Positions 11,823 through 22,579 of a stretch of DNA of 64,000 nucleotides are shown here, one piece after another. A program made the position numbers and the translations under genes. The notes below the pieces were generated by a model that had not been told where the DNA came from, made no database searches, and saw only the letters and a list, made by a program, of their open reading frames with translations. The stretch lies in assembly GCA_905221605.1 (NCBI GenBank), contig CAJNDS010001502.1, positions 642,501 through 706,500 of the forward strand. The letters run 5' to 3'. Origin of the DNA: Symbiodinium natans (Eukaryota; Sar; Dinophyceae; Suessiales; Symbiodiniaceae). Position 1 is the first letter of the stretch. Each line of letters starts with the position of its first letter.

Positions 11823-12644
11823 CTCAGGGCAGAGTTCTGAGAGCGACCGAGCTGCGGTCTGCAGTTGCGCTATCCGCCTGAAGGTTGTCCATGCGGGCGC
11901 GATACATATTCCTTGGCCGATCTCTGAAGAGGAATCCCCACCAGTCGCTCGACGTTGTCACACAAATGACCGGGTGATACTGCATGACCAGGGCTCTTGA
12001 AGTTTTTGAAGTCGGGGATCCGCTTGAAGATGTAGAACCGCACGCCTTGGCAACACGATGCACAGCAAGACTTCCGAGTCAGCTTCGCTGCTCGGAACAA
12101 TGCCTACTTGAGAACGGAGCGACCGAACAGTACAATTCCCCCACCTCATGGCCCCAGAAACAACGAAAAGCAAGAAACAGGAGCAGGAAAAGAGATCCAG
12201 TCAGTTGGTAGACGATACAACAACACACAGTATAACGCCGGCTACAAGGGAACCCGGCAGGGAAGCGGATGCAGAATCGGCGCTGTGGGGCTTGCAGGGC
12301 TTAGGGTTGAAACTTGCTTTGGTTTAGGGGTACATGGGCATGGGGCTACAGGGGCTTGATGCGGAGTTTCGGATGGGCCTGCTCCAACCAAGCTCGGCTA
12401 GTCACACCCTCCTAGCAAGAGGGGGGTCGCATGTAAAGGACATATGAGGACTATCCCAAATAGGCTAAGGTTACCTACTCTACGAAGAAGCCGTTGTTGC
12501 TTTCGGCCTCATGACGTCTCATGCCTGTGGCCGGGTTGCCTTCTTACCGTAAGTCCTTTTGAACCGGACTCTCTCTTACTGTAAGCCCTCAAAACCTAAC
12601 CCAACAATCATGAACCGCAAGCCCTTTTGCTTCCTGGGCCGCGG

Positions 12645-12776
12645 GACAGACGGGTTAAGGACCACCAAGAACCCAATGAGCTGCGCTCGTGGCTAACCCA
12701 GGAGCTCACCGATGCGCCGACAACACGAATCCGAAACGACTTCGAGCAGCAGTATTTGGTGGAAGCTATCAAGAAG
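12645..12776 (+). pseudogene. Unassigned plus-strand coding segment, possibly broken
   Basis: Forty-four codons with strong protein character (DHQEPNELRSWLTQELTDAP, then RIRNDFEQQYLVEAIKK) are followed by TAA at 12777-12779. The same frame then continues with another protein-like stretch (SGQIPKFSRAFCIKICIDLQ) before a second stop. It is either a coding segment with a premature stop or a terminal exon followed by coincidental sequence. It is open upstream to about 12600. No family recognised. It is the best plus-strand candidate in a window where the named genes are all on the minus strand. Confidence 0.35.
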
Positions 12777-13300
12777 TAAAGTGGACAGATTCCGAAGTTC
12801 AGTAGAGCTTTCTGCATAAAGATCTGCATTGACCTGCAACCGTAAGAAACCCCCTAAACCAAAACCGTAACCAAAAAAATCTTCCTAGCACCAACCTTTT
12901 CCCCAAATCTCTTTTTCTGCATCCGGGCGATGATGTCCCCAAACACCTTAACCGAAAACCCCTATAAACCCAAAACCCAAGGGGGTCCGCGGGGCCGGAC
13001 ATGTGGGGGCACGGGGGCTAATTGCAACACTGCACCATCACACATATGCCCCCCCGCGAGCACATGTAAAATTGTTCAATATGAGGCGGTGTCTCTGAGT
13101 CTGAGCAACTGAGCGCGATTGCACTGTGAACCAAAATATCAATATCTATCTATCTACATATATCTGTTTTTGTTTAATTAATTTATTGGCTCCTTCATTT
13201 ACTTATTAATCTCTATTTCTGGAATTTTTATTTGTTTATAGGTACTTATTTATTTATTGATTCTATTTATATCTGTATTTATCTATATTTTGTTTTCAAA

Positions 13301-15523
13301 TCACCACCCCAGCCGCCCAAACTTACCTACTAGATGCACAATCAGAGCACGATCACAGACCAGATTGCTTTTTCCAACCATGGAAGCATCTCTCCTGCAG
13401 CTGCTGCAACTGGAGAAGCTCATGCCCTCCCCAGAACACCAGCGCCGGTGTTGATCCAAATTTCGCGGCGCCTCTCCGCAGCTCCGGCAGAATGACACGC
13501 CGCAGCCAGAGCAAGGGAAGTAGACGGCTGACACCAGCAGCTCGGACCTCGGCCCTTGCTGACAGTGTCCCCACAAGTCGGCTCGCGCGTTTGTCCCGCC
13601 GAAGCCTTGACACTGGGTTCAACAGCGAACTTCGCTACGCGATCCTTTTTTCACTAGGTATACCTTTCAACTTTCAACCATCCAGAACTATTCACAAGCA
13701 GGGTACTACAGTAATTGAGCAATTGGGGATTATTTTTGGACGGGACGTCGGAAACAGTCCACTTGCACAAATATCGCCTACTGAGCTGCTGAGAGCCGCC
13801 AACATACACTACATATATTACATATATTACATATACTACATATACTACATACACTACATATAGTACATATACTACATATACTACATATACTACATATACT
13901 ACATATACTACATATACTACATATACTACATATACTATATATACTAGATGTATATATATATATATATATACTATATATATATGTATATATATATATACAT
14001 CCCATATATAGTGTCATACTGACAAGAAGCCAAAGGATGACACGCCGATGTTCTGGCTGTTTCGGTCGGCGTCGACACACTCGTCCTCATAGAGGCACGG
14101 AAAGCCACTGGTGTCCAGATTGGGGTTCAGGGCACGCAGATGAACGTTGGGAGCAGATGTGGAAGTCATGAGCATCGAAATGCACTTGGCCAAGCCATTC
14201 AAGCCAGCAGACGACTCAGCATGCCCAACATTGCTTTTGGAGCTCGTCATCATAAGGGGCCTGCTGCGGTCGGACATGACCCCACGCAAGGCCCCTACCT
14301 CGATGGGGTCTCCGAGCGATGTACCGGTTCCATGGCACTCTGCCACGGCCACAGAGTCTGGGCTCATGCTGGCCATGCGCAAAGAGGCTCGGATACAGCT
14401 CTGCTGGGAAGGGCCATTTGGTGCGGTCAGGCTCGCACTGCGCCCGTCTTGGTTCACGCTGCTTCCCGACAGACTGGCTAAGTGTAGTTCCACATCCTCC
14501 TCCTCCTCGTCCAAAGCTAAGAACACGGAACAGCAGCTTTCCCCACGACCAAAGCCCTGGGCGCTGCTGTCAAAGGTGAAGCAGCGGCCATGGACACCAA
14601 GGAAGCCTGCGGCACCAAGACCGACAAATCCTTCGGGACCAAAGAGAACGCGCACACCAGCCACCAAAGCACCCCTGGACGTTCTGCTTTGGGAACACTC
14701 GCTCTTCAAGTGTAAGAGCTGTGTGTGCGCATGGCCTAGGGCCACCAGCGAGGAGGAGCATGCAGTGTCGAAGGAGCAAGCGCCGCCACGCAAACCAAAT
14801 ATGTGCGCGATGCGAGCTGCCGTTGCAGCACTCGCCGTACTGGTCTGGCGGCACGCATCCACGGCTGGGCAATAAGTTGCGGACTCGTTGGCGCAATCCC
14901 CCACATAGGTACTGATCCTGCTGCCCTTCAACGAGTCTTCGAGGCCCGCATCCTGCAGTGCCTGGTACCCCGTTCGCAATACCAGCCGCTGCTCCGGAAC
15001 CATGAGCTGCGCCTCTTTCTCTCGAAGGCCATAGAATCCTGGGAGATCTTGGGGTGCCTGTGGCTACAAGGTTAGAACCTGGGCTCGAGTCTGTACACAT
15101 ATTCCCGGATCATATTCCCGCACCTCACATCGGCTTTCCCTTCCTAGATTTGGGTCGGTCCTGCATCCAGCTCCCAAAGCTCGGAGGTCTGTAGGAAAGC
15201 TGCATGCTTGGTGCTGGTCTGGCCCCGCGAAGCAGCTCCCTCGTCCCACGCGTAGTAGATGGAGGGGTCCCATCTGTCCGGCGCCACTTCAGTCTGCGCC
15301 TCGGCTCCTGCGGCGAGGAGAGTCCAGTAACTCTCCTTGGTGGGCGGTGCAGGGGGCCCGAAAAGGGAAAAAGATCCGACAGCTCCCAGTTGCAGACTTT
15401 TTCATGTCAAGGTGCCGGGGAGTCACATGTTCCTGGCAGAGTTGTGGCCACGGACTGCACCTGAACCATTGGCGCCAGTGGTGGAGGTGGCCCGGTGAAC
15501 ATGAACTCATCGAAGTGCTCCAT
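13301..15523 (-). CDS. Polyketide-synthase-type ketosynthase, four exons
   Basis: Beta-ketoacyl synthase, the condensing enzyme of polyketide assembly, apparently a single-domain protein as is common in dinoflagellates. Proposed exons are 15523-15416, 15335-15161, 15038-14031 and 13605-13301. They join in frame to 531 codons. Introns are 80 nt (GC-AG), 122 nt (GA-AG, CAGGA repeated at both ends) and 425 nt (GC-AG, GGCTTC repeated at both ends). Exon 1 carries the N-terminal beta strand (VQSVATTLPG) and exon 2 ESYWTLLAAG and VAPDRWD. Exon 3 holds the active-site Cys188 in DTACSSSL and the catalytic histidines His330 (ECHGTGT) and His367 (KSNVGH). Exon 4 holds GFGGTNARADLWG and a cysteine-rich tail (CSGCGVSFCRSC) of unknown role. 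The triad is intact. An in-frame TGA lies just before the first ATG. A further coding-like segment at about 15640-15590 (GYRGLSDAERL) may be an additional 5' exon. No acyltransferase or carrier domain is seen. Confidence 0.85.
13803..14005. repeat. (ATACTACAT)n satellite inside a ketosynthase intron
   Basis: Tandem 9-mers ATACTACAT/ATATTACAT at 13803-13945, running into (TA)n to about 14000. The whole array lies inside the proposed third intron (13606-14030) of the ketosynthase. Confidence 0.9.
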
Positions 15524-15859
15524 GTGCTGTCAGAGTCGAGGGCCCACGCCCAAGAGTCTGCAAGAAACATGAAGGGAGTTCAATGTCGCGAGGCGCTCTG
15601 CATCAGACAACCCTCGGTATCCCCGGCCGGCATTCCGGCGACAATCTACTTCACTGACCTCTAAACCCAATCATGGCTCACCCAGCCGACATAACTTTGG
15701 ACCTGGCCACAAAGGCGACATGACGCAATCTGCATAAGATCTCCACAAGCCGAGCATTGAGCCCAACAGAAGTAAAGGGCGAGTTTTCAGGCAGTGCGAG
15801 GACACGATTGAAGACAACAGTCGGGCAGGTTAGATCTCGGAATGTGCAAGACTACACGC

Positions 15860-17834
15860 ATCTAAGGCACCCGAGTCGTCATCAGGAAGCTTCATCCCCC
15901 GTATCGCAGCCTCAGCAGGAAAGCAGCTCCAGAAGGAAGAGTCTGCGTGGTGGCTCTAGCACGCCGATGTTCGCAACAGTCCGATGTCTCGCAAAATCAG
16001 GTGAAGAGAAGATAAGTCCTGCCTTCTTCAGGACCTGGCCACCACTAAGGTCCCCAAGGTACCTCGCAGAATGTACACGTGTTTGTATGACCTCCCACAG
16101 TTGTTCGAAGGCGTGTCCCCAAACTGCTTTCCACCTGCCTGGTGTAGGCATGCGGGATAAGCAGCTCAGGCGACTCCCCCTGGACCTGCTTGATTCTGTT
16201 GACGTACTCTCCTGGGACTTGCAAGGGTTTGTCCGCCGAGCCGGCAAGTGAAACACCTGCTTGCAACATGTGCGCACATGTCTGTCCTATGCGATACGTT
16301 GTACCCTGCAGTTCGTGCCAACACTACTTCCGAGAGGCGTGTAGTCTTCGATGGCAGGGTCTCATTCTGCCAATTCCTCGGAAGCACTTCCAGAATCTGC
16401 CGCAGATTACAAATAAAGAGTCACCGTCTCGAACTGCAACCGCAACAGCTGCAGCTTTTTACACAAGCTGTCATGCGTTGTGGGGAGGGGACCTGTTCAA
16501 GGCGGATAGTCAGGTGTCAGGTGCTCTTGCATGTCAAGGCTCTCCCCAAGGAAGAATGCTGCATCCTGCTTGAGCGCTGCGGTCCTCTCCAGCTCTTCCT
16601 CAAATCAGCTGGCCGGCAGCACAGCAGTCATGGTCAGGGAGACTGCTAAGGTCGAGAAACGGGGACATGGGGTTTCAACAAAAGCAAGTTGCAGAACCCC
16701 AACCTCCGTCAAACAGCCCTCAGAAGAAGAAACCGTCAACCCGAACCCTCAAATCCTACCATCTAGCAGGAGCGGCCGCACACTCCATCTAGCCCACGCC
16801 TCCCCACGCTGACAAGCGGGAAATCACAAGCACCCTCAAACCTAAATCCTGGCAGGGATGCTGGGAAGTGTAGACTCTCGATCAGCGGGTGCTCGGCATT
16901 GGCCTCCCACAGCTCAGGAGATGGGGGCTTCAGTGCTGAAACAGGAAGATAAGGTTTTAGGGTTTAGGGTTAGGGTTTAGGGTTTAGGGTTTAGGGTTTA
17001 GGGTTTAGGGTTTAGGGTTTAGGGTTTAGGGTTTAGGGTTTAGGGTTTAGGGTTTAGGGTTTAGGGTTTAGGGTTTAGGGTTTAGGGTTTAGGGTTTAGG
17101 GGTGAGGGTTTAGGGTTTAGGGTTTAGGGTTTAGGGTTTAGGGTTTAGGGTTTAGGGTTTAGGGTTTAGGGTTTAGGGTTTAGGGTTTAGGGTTTAGGGT
17201 TTAGGGTTTAGGGTTTAGGGTTTAGGGTTTAGGGTTTTTCCCCACCCGTTTCGCATGCGCGTACGGGGAAGAGGTCAGTAAGCACAATGGCCGAAGTTCA
17301 CATGACGACTTCCGGATGGGTGGGGCCGCAGGGCTGCTTAGGCAGGACCAGCAGTAAACAAGCACGTACCAAGAGTTCAGGGCATACGTTTAGGGTTTAG
17401 GGTTTTGGGTTCAGGGTTTCTGCAATCATTCTCTGCAGCAGCAGGCTTCACGGTGTTTAGGGTTCAGGGTTTAGGGTTTAGGGTTTAGGGTCTAGGGTTT
17501 AGGGTTTAGGGTTTAGGGTTTAGGGTTTAGGGTTTAGGTACGTTTTGAGTTCTGCAGACATGGGCAGTTTAGGCTCGGGTTCAGCGAGGTGTGAACCCAC
17601 CTCTAAAGCCTCCTCGAGCGCACTGTAGATGTGGTAGAGGTTCACCACCTCGGACAAAGAGATCCTTTCAAGCAGGTTCGGGCAACAACAAAAAAACAGG
17701 CAAGCCAAGTTTGTTGTCAGACCCCTCACACTTCTTAGGCATCTAGGTTCCACTGAGCCGGCGGCGAACTGAGCGTAGATCCTGGGCCACTGGATTTACC
17801 AGAAATGCCGAGCCAAGGCATGGGACTCTCTCAC
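15860..17834 (-). CDS. Heme oxygenase, multi-exon, 3' end unresolved
   Basis: Heme oxygenase cleaves heme to biliverdin, iron and CO; in algae it commonly supplies bilins in plastids. Proposed exons: 17834-17800 (VRESHALARHF, whose His fits the proximal heme ligand); 17664-17553 (NLYHIYSALEEALE); 16598 to about 16505 (EELERTAALKQDAAFFLGE); 16211-16139 (YVNRIKQ, then PELLIPHAYT); 16062-16023 (YLGDLSGGQVLKK, the distal-helix signature); 15910-15860 (MKLPDDDSGALD). Most junctions agree in phase; introns are 135 nt (GT), 954 nt (GA), 76 nt (GC) and 112 nt (GC). The third junction, the true start and the C-terminal helices are not resolved, so a transit peptide cannot be judged. The ketosynthase start follows only about 340 nt downstream on the same strand. 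The 954-nt intron holds two telomeric heptamer arrays. Confidence 0.85.
16953..17236. repeat. Long interstitial TTTAGGG array
   Basis: About 40 near-perfect heptamers with a single GGTGAGGG break near 17100; the longest telomere-type array in the window. By the exon map it lies within an intron of the heme oxygenase gene. Confidence 0.95.
17386..17540. repeat. Interstitial TTTAGGG arrays
   Basis: Short block at 17386-17417 and a longer one at 17455-17539. On the minus strand the second begins within about 15 bases of the proposed GA donor of the heme oxygenase intron, so nearly the start of that intron is telomeric repeat. Confidence 0.9.
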
Positions 17835-18302
17835 CTTGCCTCCGGAAAACCTTACAAAGCTCAACCCCCGAACTGCCCAAACAACCTGCTTGCGCCAAGT
17901 CACTGCCGCGACACCCTTCCCCGCACGAATTCCTGCAGACCGACTGGTCTCTTACACAGCTCGCATGGCAAAAACAAAAAAAGCGGCCCCTGAAGCCTCT
18001 AGCCTCTAATCCACAACCATCAGAGGAAAACCTTAAACCATCCTACACCCAAACCCGGAACTTGAAACCCGAGATCGTCGAACCCCCCATTCAACAACCT
18101 GCACCCCCGCGCATCCATGTACCTCCCTGAAAAAGCTCCCAGTGCGTCTGGGTCAACCCTAAACCCTTAACCCTAAACCCTTTTGCCTAAACTCGAAGGG
18201 GCCTTGACGAAATGTACCGTCTCGGCGGCCTGGTGCGCCTCTTTGGTGCCTCTGGGAGGGCCGCCCCGCGTAGAAGCATTCTTACAAGCACGTGCAACCA
18301 TT

Positions 18303-18421
18303 GTAGTTTAGGGTTTAGGGTTTAGGGTTTAGGGTTCAGGGTTCAGGGTTCAGGGTTTAGGGTTTAGGGTTTAGGGTTTAGGGTTTAGGGTTTAGGGTTT
18401 AGGGTTTAGGGTTTAGGGTTT
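18303..18421. repeat. Interstitial TTTAGGG array
   Basis: About 17 heptamers including three TTCAGGG variants in a row. It abuts directly the dispersed element at 18423-18535. Confidence 0.95.
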
Positions 18422-18422
18422 T

Positions 18423-18535
18423 GTATAACCATATGGGGGGGTGTACGCAAGTAGGGGACTCCCAAAATAGACCCCGAGTAGCAGGATTCCCTGATTAAAA
18501 AAGGACCCACAGAAGGTGCCCTAAGACCGTAACCC
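18423..18535. repeat. Dispersed AGGATTCCCT/GGACCC element
   Basis: Contains CCCAAAATAGACCCCGAGTA, then GCAGGATTCCCT and AAAGGACCCACAGAAGGT. These match, in order, the element at 2287-2365. Lies immediately beside a heptamer array. Confidence 0.65.
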
Positions 18536-18599
18536 CCCAACCCCCATATATGTAAAAAACATAAACCTCGGTGCAAGTTTCTAGCTTCTAGGGTTCGGG

Positions 18600-19540
18600 G
18601 TCGAAATAGAAAGATGTAGGGTGACCTGCCAAACATGTACTTGGTACATGACCGTGAGGTTTGGGGTAGAGACAGCACAAGGAGCAGGACGGGAAAGCAG
18701 CCCGCCTTCTTTCAGCTTGCAGGCTAATCCTTCATCTTGCACTTCAGCTAGTTGTGCCTGCGCACAGCATCCGCAGCTGGCAGCCATCCCATCGATCCTC
18801 AATACCTAACACCCCGAAGCCTTGAGCCTCAAATCGATGACATGTTTAATTAACTTCGCCTGCTCCTCACCGATCCACAGCCCCCAGGAGCGCCACTCCA
18901 ACCTGGGAGGAGGGGGGGGGGGGGGGGGGGAGGCTATCTTTCAAAAAATCGACAGATTTGTTGGCATCTTGCACTGGGAATGTTTTTGCGAGGGGGGGTG
19001 TCCATGATGCAAGAGATTGCAACCCCACCCACAACCTGGCCCTGCCAGGCTTGTCCAAGCCGCTCCGCAGCCAAGGGGGTGCCACTGGACGTGATGCAGT
19101 TCTTGAAAGGACAGGCCTCCTGGCGGGCGAGTTTCAAAAACATAGCGATGCCCTTTTTTGGGGTTCCTATCATATGGAATAACATACATTCTTTGTGCTA
19201 ACGTGCAAACTCCAGGCTTGACAGGGCAGCCAGAAAGGGACAACCTAGGCAAGGATTCGACTGCAATGGCCCGACTTCCTGCCAATACTAGGCAGTATGA
19301 TCGCAGATCCTCATGCTCCACAGGACCCCCAAGTCTTTGGGCTGAGCAACCCCTGGTCTTTGGGAATGGGAACTCCCAGCATAAGCCAGAAAACCCACTG
19401 GACCCAGCGCAATATTGGTGGAGGACCACGGACATCTCGTCCCTTACCCATTCCAATGACCATTCAGCATAGGTATGGAAAAACAAAATCCTTCAAGGTT
19501 TGGAGGGTTGGGCACGGATGGCGGCACCAAGCGTCCTAAC
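18600..19540. other. Region with weak, conflicting coding signals
   Basis: Both strands carry overlapping open stretches of 60-180 codons at 18934-19540. The best minus-strand text is near 19150-19000, where two frames look partly protein-like. They cannot both be coding and neither is recognised. A G-run sits at 18909-18930. Confidence 0.25.
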
Positions 19541-19830
19541 CCTAAACCCTAAATCCTAAACCCATACTCTAGCAAGCCAATCAACACGCACAGTCTCAAA
19601 CATGAGGACAAACCCTAAACCCTATACCGCGTCAGCAAGGCAGGAGCAAGAGCATGCCGGCCTGGAAGACTGGGCAGTCGGCTCCCACTGTCTGTTTCAT
19701 CGACTGGGATGCCTCGCCAGGGTTTGCTCTCATCAGCTCATCTCTAGATCCGTGAACAAAAACTCACCTCTTTTACGTTCTTTAGAAGAGAAACTCTTGA
19801 CTGTTAAAGAACTAGCCCATCATTGCCCAT

Positions 19831-20107
19831 CTGCCTTGTGTACCGTCTTCAGCATGTCCATCAGGGCTTCATGCGGCTTGCCACTGACAGTCGCTTCGTC
19901 CGTCGGGGCCTGCATGCTGGGCACCAGTAACGCGACCGCCTTCGCAAAACCGGACAAGAAGTGGTCAGGAGCTGCTTGGATTTTTTTTGCGCTTTCTCCA
20001 GCGGCTTTTGGAGTCCAACCTCAATCTGTCTTGGTGCAGCGATGAGAAATCCAAGTGCGGTTTTCAGCTCTCGGCGGACGAGTGTCAGCCAGTGTTCTGG
20101 AAAAGCC
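19831..20107 (-). CDS. Unassigned gene, two candidate exons
   Basis: Minus-strand segment 20107 to about 20035 reads EHWLTLVRRELKTALGFLIA. A second exon at about 19974-19831 reads PDHFLSGFAKAVALLVPSMQ, then EATVSGKPHEALMDMLKTVH. The acceptor AAG before the second exon and a GC donor after its HK residues fit the intron style of the window. An AAP word occurs on both sides of the presumed junction. It is amphipathic with no membrane segment. Family not recognised. Confidence 0.4.
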
Positions 20108-20834
20108 AACGTGAAACAATCCTAATCCGACACCAGATGCTGCCAGTGCTTGGCAAGCACGCATGACAGAGAGACGCGGTCTGCGTGTGGGGCCTGGAAC
20201 CCATCTGAGGCAATAGTCGTTTGCTCTGCGCGTTTCGACCGACACCGGTGCCGGTAGCGCCAGTAGTGCCGAAGGCACAGTAGCCTCACCTCCAACGATG
20301 TCCAGCGACCAGACAGGCACTGACCCTGGAGTGTCTGGCCGTTCTAACCTGACGGAGCTCATTCCGAGAAGAAGCTGTAAAGCACAATTCTGCCACTCTC
20401 ATTGCTGCAGCCGGTCGTGGCCACAGTCGTCAAGGGGGCAGCCCTTACCACTCCTCGGTGGACGATGGTGGAAGTGCTGTGGGACATGGGATGTCACAGC
20501 TCTTGGTTGCCACCAGGTCTCCTTGTAGATGCATTTCAGGCCATTCCCCTGGCCCGTTCAAGCCTCGGCAGCTTGCAGAATGGCTGAACAATTGAATGTC
20601 AACGGTCGGCTTGCGTTCCTCACACTGTTGCTTGCTTTCGTTTGTCCACATACTTTCAAGTATTGCCTAGATACGCCTTGACTCGTCTTCCCGTTGGGAG
20701 ACCTTGCGGTTCCCTAGGTGAGCGCGCCGCAGGACGTGAGCTGGCGTCGCGTGAACTCAAGCAGCCTGGGGATCCCCCCAAGGTATCCACAGAACCCTCT
20801 CGGGTTCTTTCGGCCCAACCTTAGGAAGCTGTCA

Positions 20835-21061
20835 TCAGGTCGCTTCAAGGCACCCTTGGCGGCCCTCAGGGAGGCCTGCTGATGCCCTAGTGACCGGCTC
20901 AGCCCAGAGCAAAAGGAACCCTACTGACACGCCATGAAGGCCTTCAAAAGGCCCATCTCGGTAAAAGCTGGGCTGTACGGGCTTCGGAAGTTTGAGGTCG
21001 AAGAGTCTATAAAGCCTCAGGGCACACTCGAAAACTCGGTGCCCTGCCGGTGTATGTAGGT
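20835..21061 (-). CDS. Unassigned candidate exon
   Basis: An open minus-strand block of about 75 codons reads TPAGHRVFECALRLYRLFDL, then PKPVQPSFYRDGPFEGLHGV, then SVGFLLLWAEPV, ending in a stop. The composition is convincingly protein-like with no low-complexity content. It is probably the terminal exon of a gene whose upstream part lies above 21.1 kb. No family recognised. Confidence 0.4.
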
Positions 21062-21559
21062 CTTTCAGTCTTAGGGATCCTTCACAGGGAAAACTTGACA
21101 GCATGTCCCCAGCAAGGTCGGCGGCTGAAGCCGGAGGTTTCTGCTGTTATTGCACATGCTTCAACTTCCGCGGTGCCAGTCTTTCCGCCAAATCGCAATT
21201 CAATGGCCGAAATTGTGCAATCCTGCATTCCTCAGTCTTTGGCCGAGGCGCATCTGTAGGTAAGTTGCAATGGGCCCTCGCCAGGAAGTGATCTCGAGAA
21301 ATGCGCACTGAACCTGCTTGCGGACTCAAGACAACTTGAGACACTGCCTCATGCATTTGCTATGTCTGCTACGTGAGCTATGTCATGCTCTGCATTGTCA
21401 CGCGCTGCGTCGGCTCTCGAGGTGGCGGTGGATTTACTCGGTAGCTGAAAGCAATCCTTTTTTCGGACTTGGTGGCCAAATCCTGCCCCTCGTGTTCTGT
21501 ATTGGCCTCCTGTCGGCCAAGACGCAAGGCCCACCACCTTCGCAAACACACTTCCTCCT

Positions 21560-21579
21560 TCTCTTTCTGTCTCTCTCTT

Positions 21580-21635
<56 letters not shown>

Positions 21636-21730
21636 CTTTCCCTCTCTCTCATTCCTCACGCCTCGTGGTCCTTCTTGTCCGTAGCCGGCGCTTCCTCAAG
21701 ACTCACTCTGTTTCTTTCTCGCTTTCTCAC

Positions 21731-21794
<64 letters not shown>

Positions 21795-21889
21795 CTTTCC
21801 CTCTCTCTCATTCCTCACGCCTTGTCGTCCTTCTTGTCCTCAGCCGGCGCTTCCTCAAGACTCACTCTGTTTCTTTCTCGCTTTCTCAC

Positions 21890-21965
<76 letters not shown>
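21560..21965. repeat. Tandem duplication of a 160-bp unit with CT tracts
   Basis: The block from CCCCTTTCCCTCTC through CTTTCTCACTCACTCTC occurs at about 21632-21740 and again at 21790-21900, nearly identical (CTCGTGGTCC versus CTTGTCGTCC). Each copy is bounded by (CT)n tracts, with a third tract at 21893-21964. Long Ser/Leu or Arg/Glu frames over it are artefacts. Confidence 0.9.
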
Positions 21966-21968
<3 letters not shown>

Positions 21969-22213
21969 TTGCTACCCCTTTCTACCACACTCCCTCATTC
22001 CTGCCTCTTCTTCAAGTGCTGCTGCGTAAAGCCTCAATCTGAGAAAAACGCTCCCTGCCCACACAAGCTCTGTCAGAATCCCGAGGAGCCAACTTCTTGA
22101 AGCGCTCCGGCGACACCGTGAAGTGCCTGGAGTTCCCTTTTCCTGACGAACGAAAAAATGTAGAACTCGCGCCGCAAAAACACTCCCCACCCCATCCAAG
22201 CCGCAGACCCACA

Positions 22214-22579
22214 TCAATGAAGACAACGATGTGGGAAGCCGCCTCCACGAGACCACGCCGCTCCCACCCGCCCGCTCCTCCCTCCCACTCTCCAATCGAC
22301 ACCTCTTCCGCAGGCCGCTTCTTTGCCTCCTTGCTCGGCTTCATTGTCGGCTTCTTTACCTGCTGCCCCCCCATCCCCGCTTCCCCCCTTCCCCCCTTCC
22401 CACACGCTGCCAGCCTTGCGGGCGTTGCCCTGACCAAAACGTCTGCAAACGTGAAACAAGAACGCATCACAAAAAAAACAACGACGAAACACTGGGACCA
22501 CGACGCAAATGCGGCACAACTCTGTGTCCTTCGACTGCCGGTTGTAGTAGTTGCCACAATACTTGAACTTGGCATCCAC
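22214..22579 (-). CDS. Unassigned candidate coding region
   Basis: Minus-strand segment near 22579-22490 reads AKFKYCGNYYNRQSKDTELC, with several cysteines following. A downstream segment near 22135-22050 in another frame reads HFTVSPERFKKLAPRDSDRA. Both look like exon pieces but lie in an arginine- and glycine-biased environment, so confidence is low. No family recognised; the cysteine spacing could suit a small zinc-binding module. Confidence 0.25.
   Translation of the reverse strand: MDAKFKYCGNYYNRQSKDTELCRICVVVPVFRRCFFCDAFLFHVCRRFGQGNARKAGSVWEGGKGGSGDGGAAGKEADNEAEQGGKEAACGRGVDWRVGGRSGRVGAAWSRGGGFPHRCLH

Noticed and set aside
14014-15003. Treating the ketosynthase as a single 329-codon ORF starting at 15003
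   Set aside because: The methionine at 15003 is internal; conserved KS sequence continues upstream and downstream across introns.
21318-22100. 260-codon Ser/Leu-rich plus frame
   Set aside because: Mostly translation of (CT)n tracts and the duplicated 160-bp unit.
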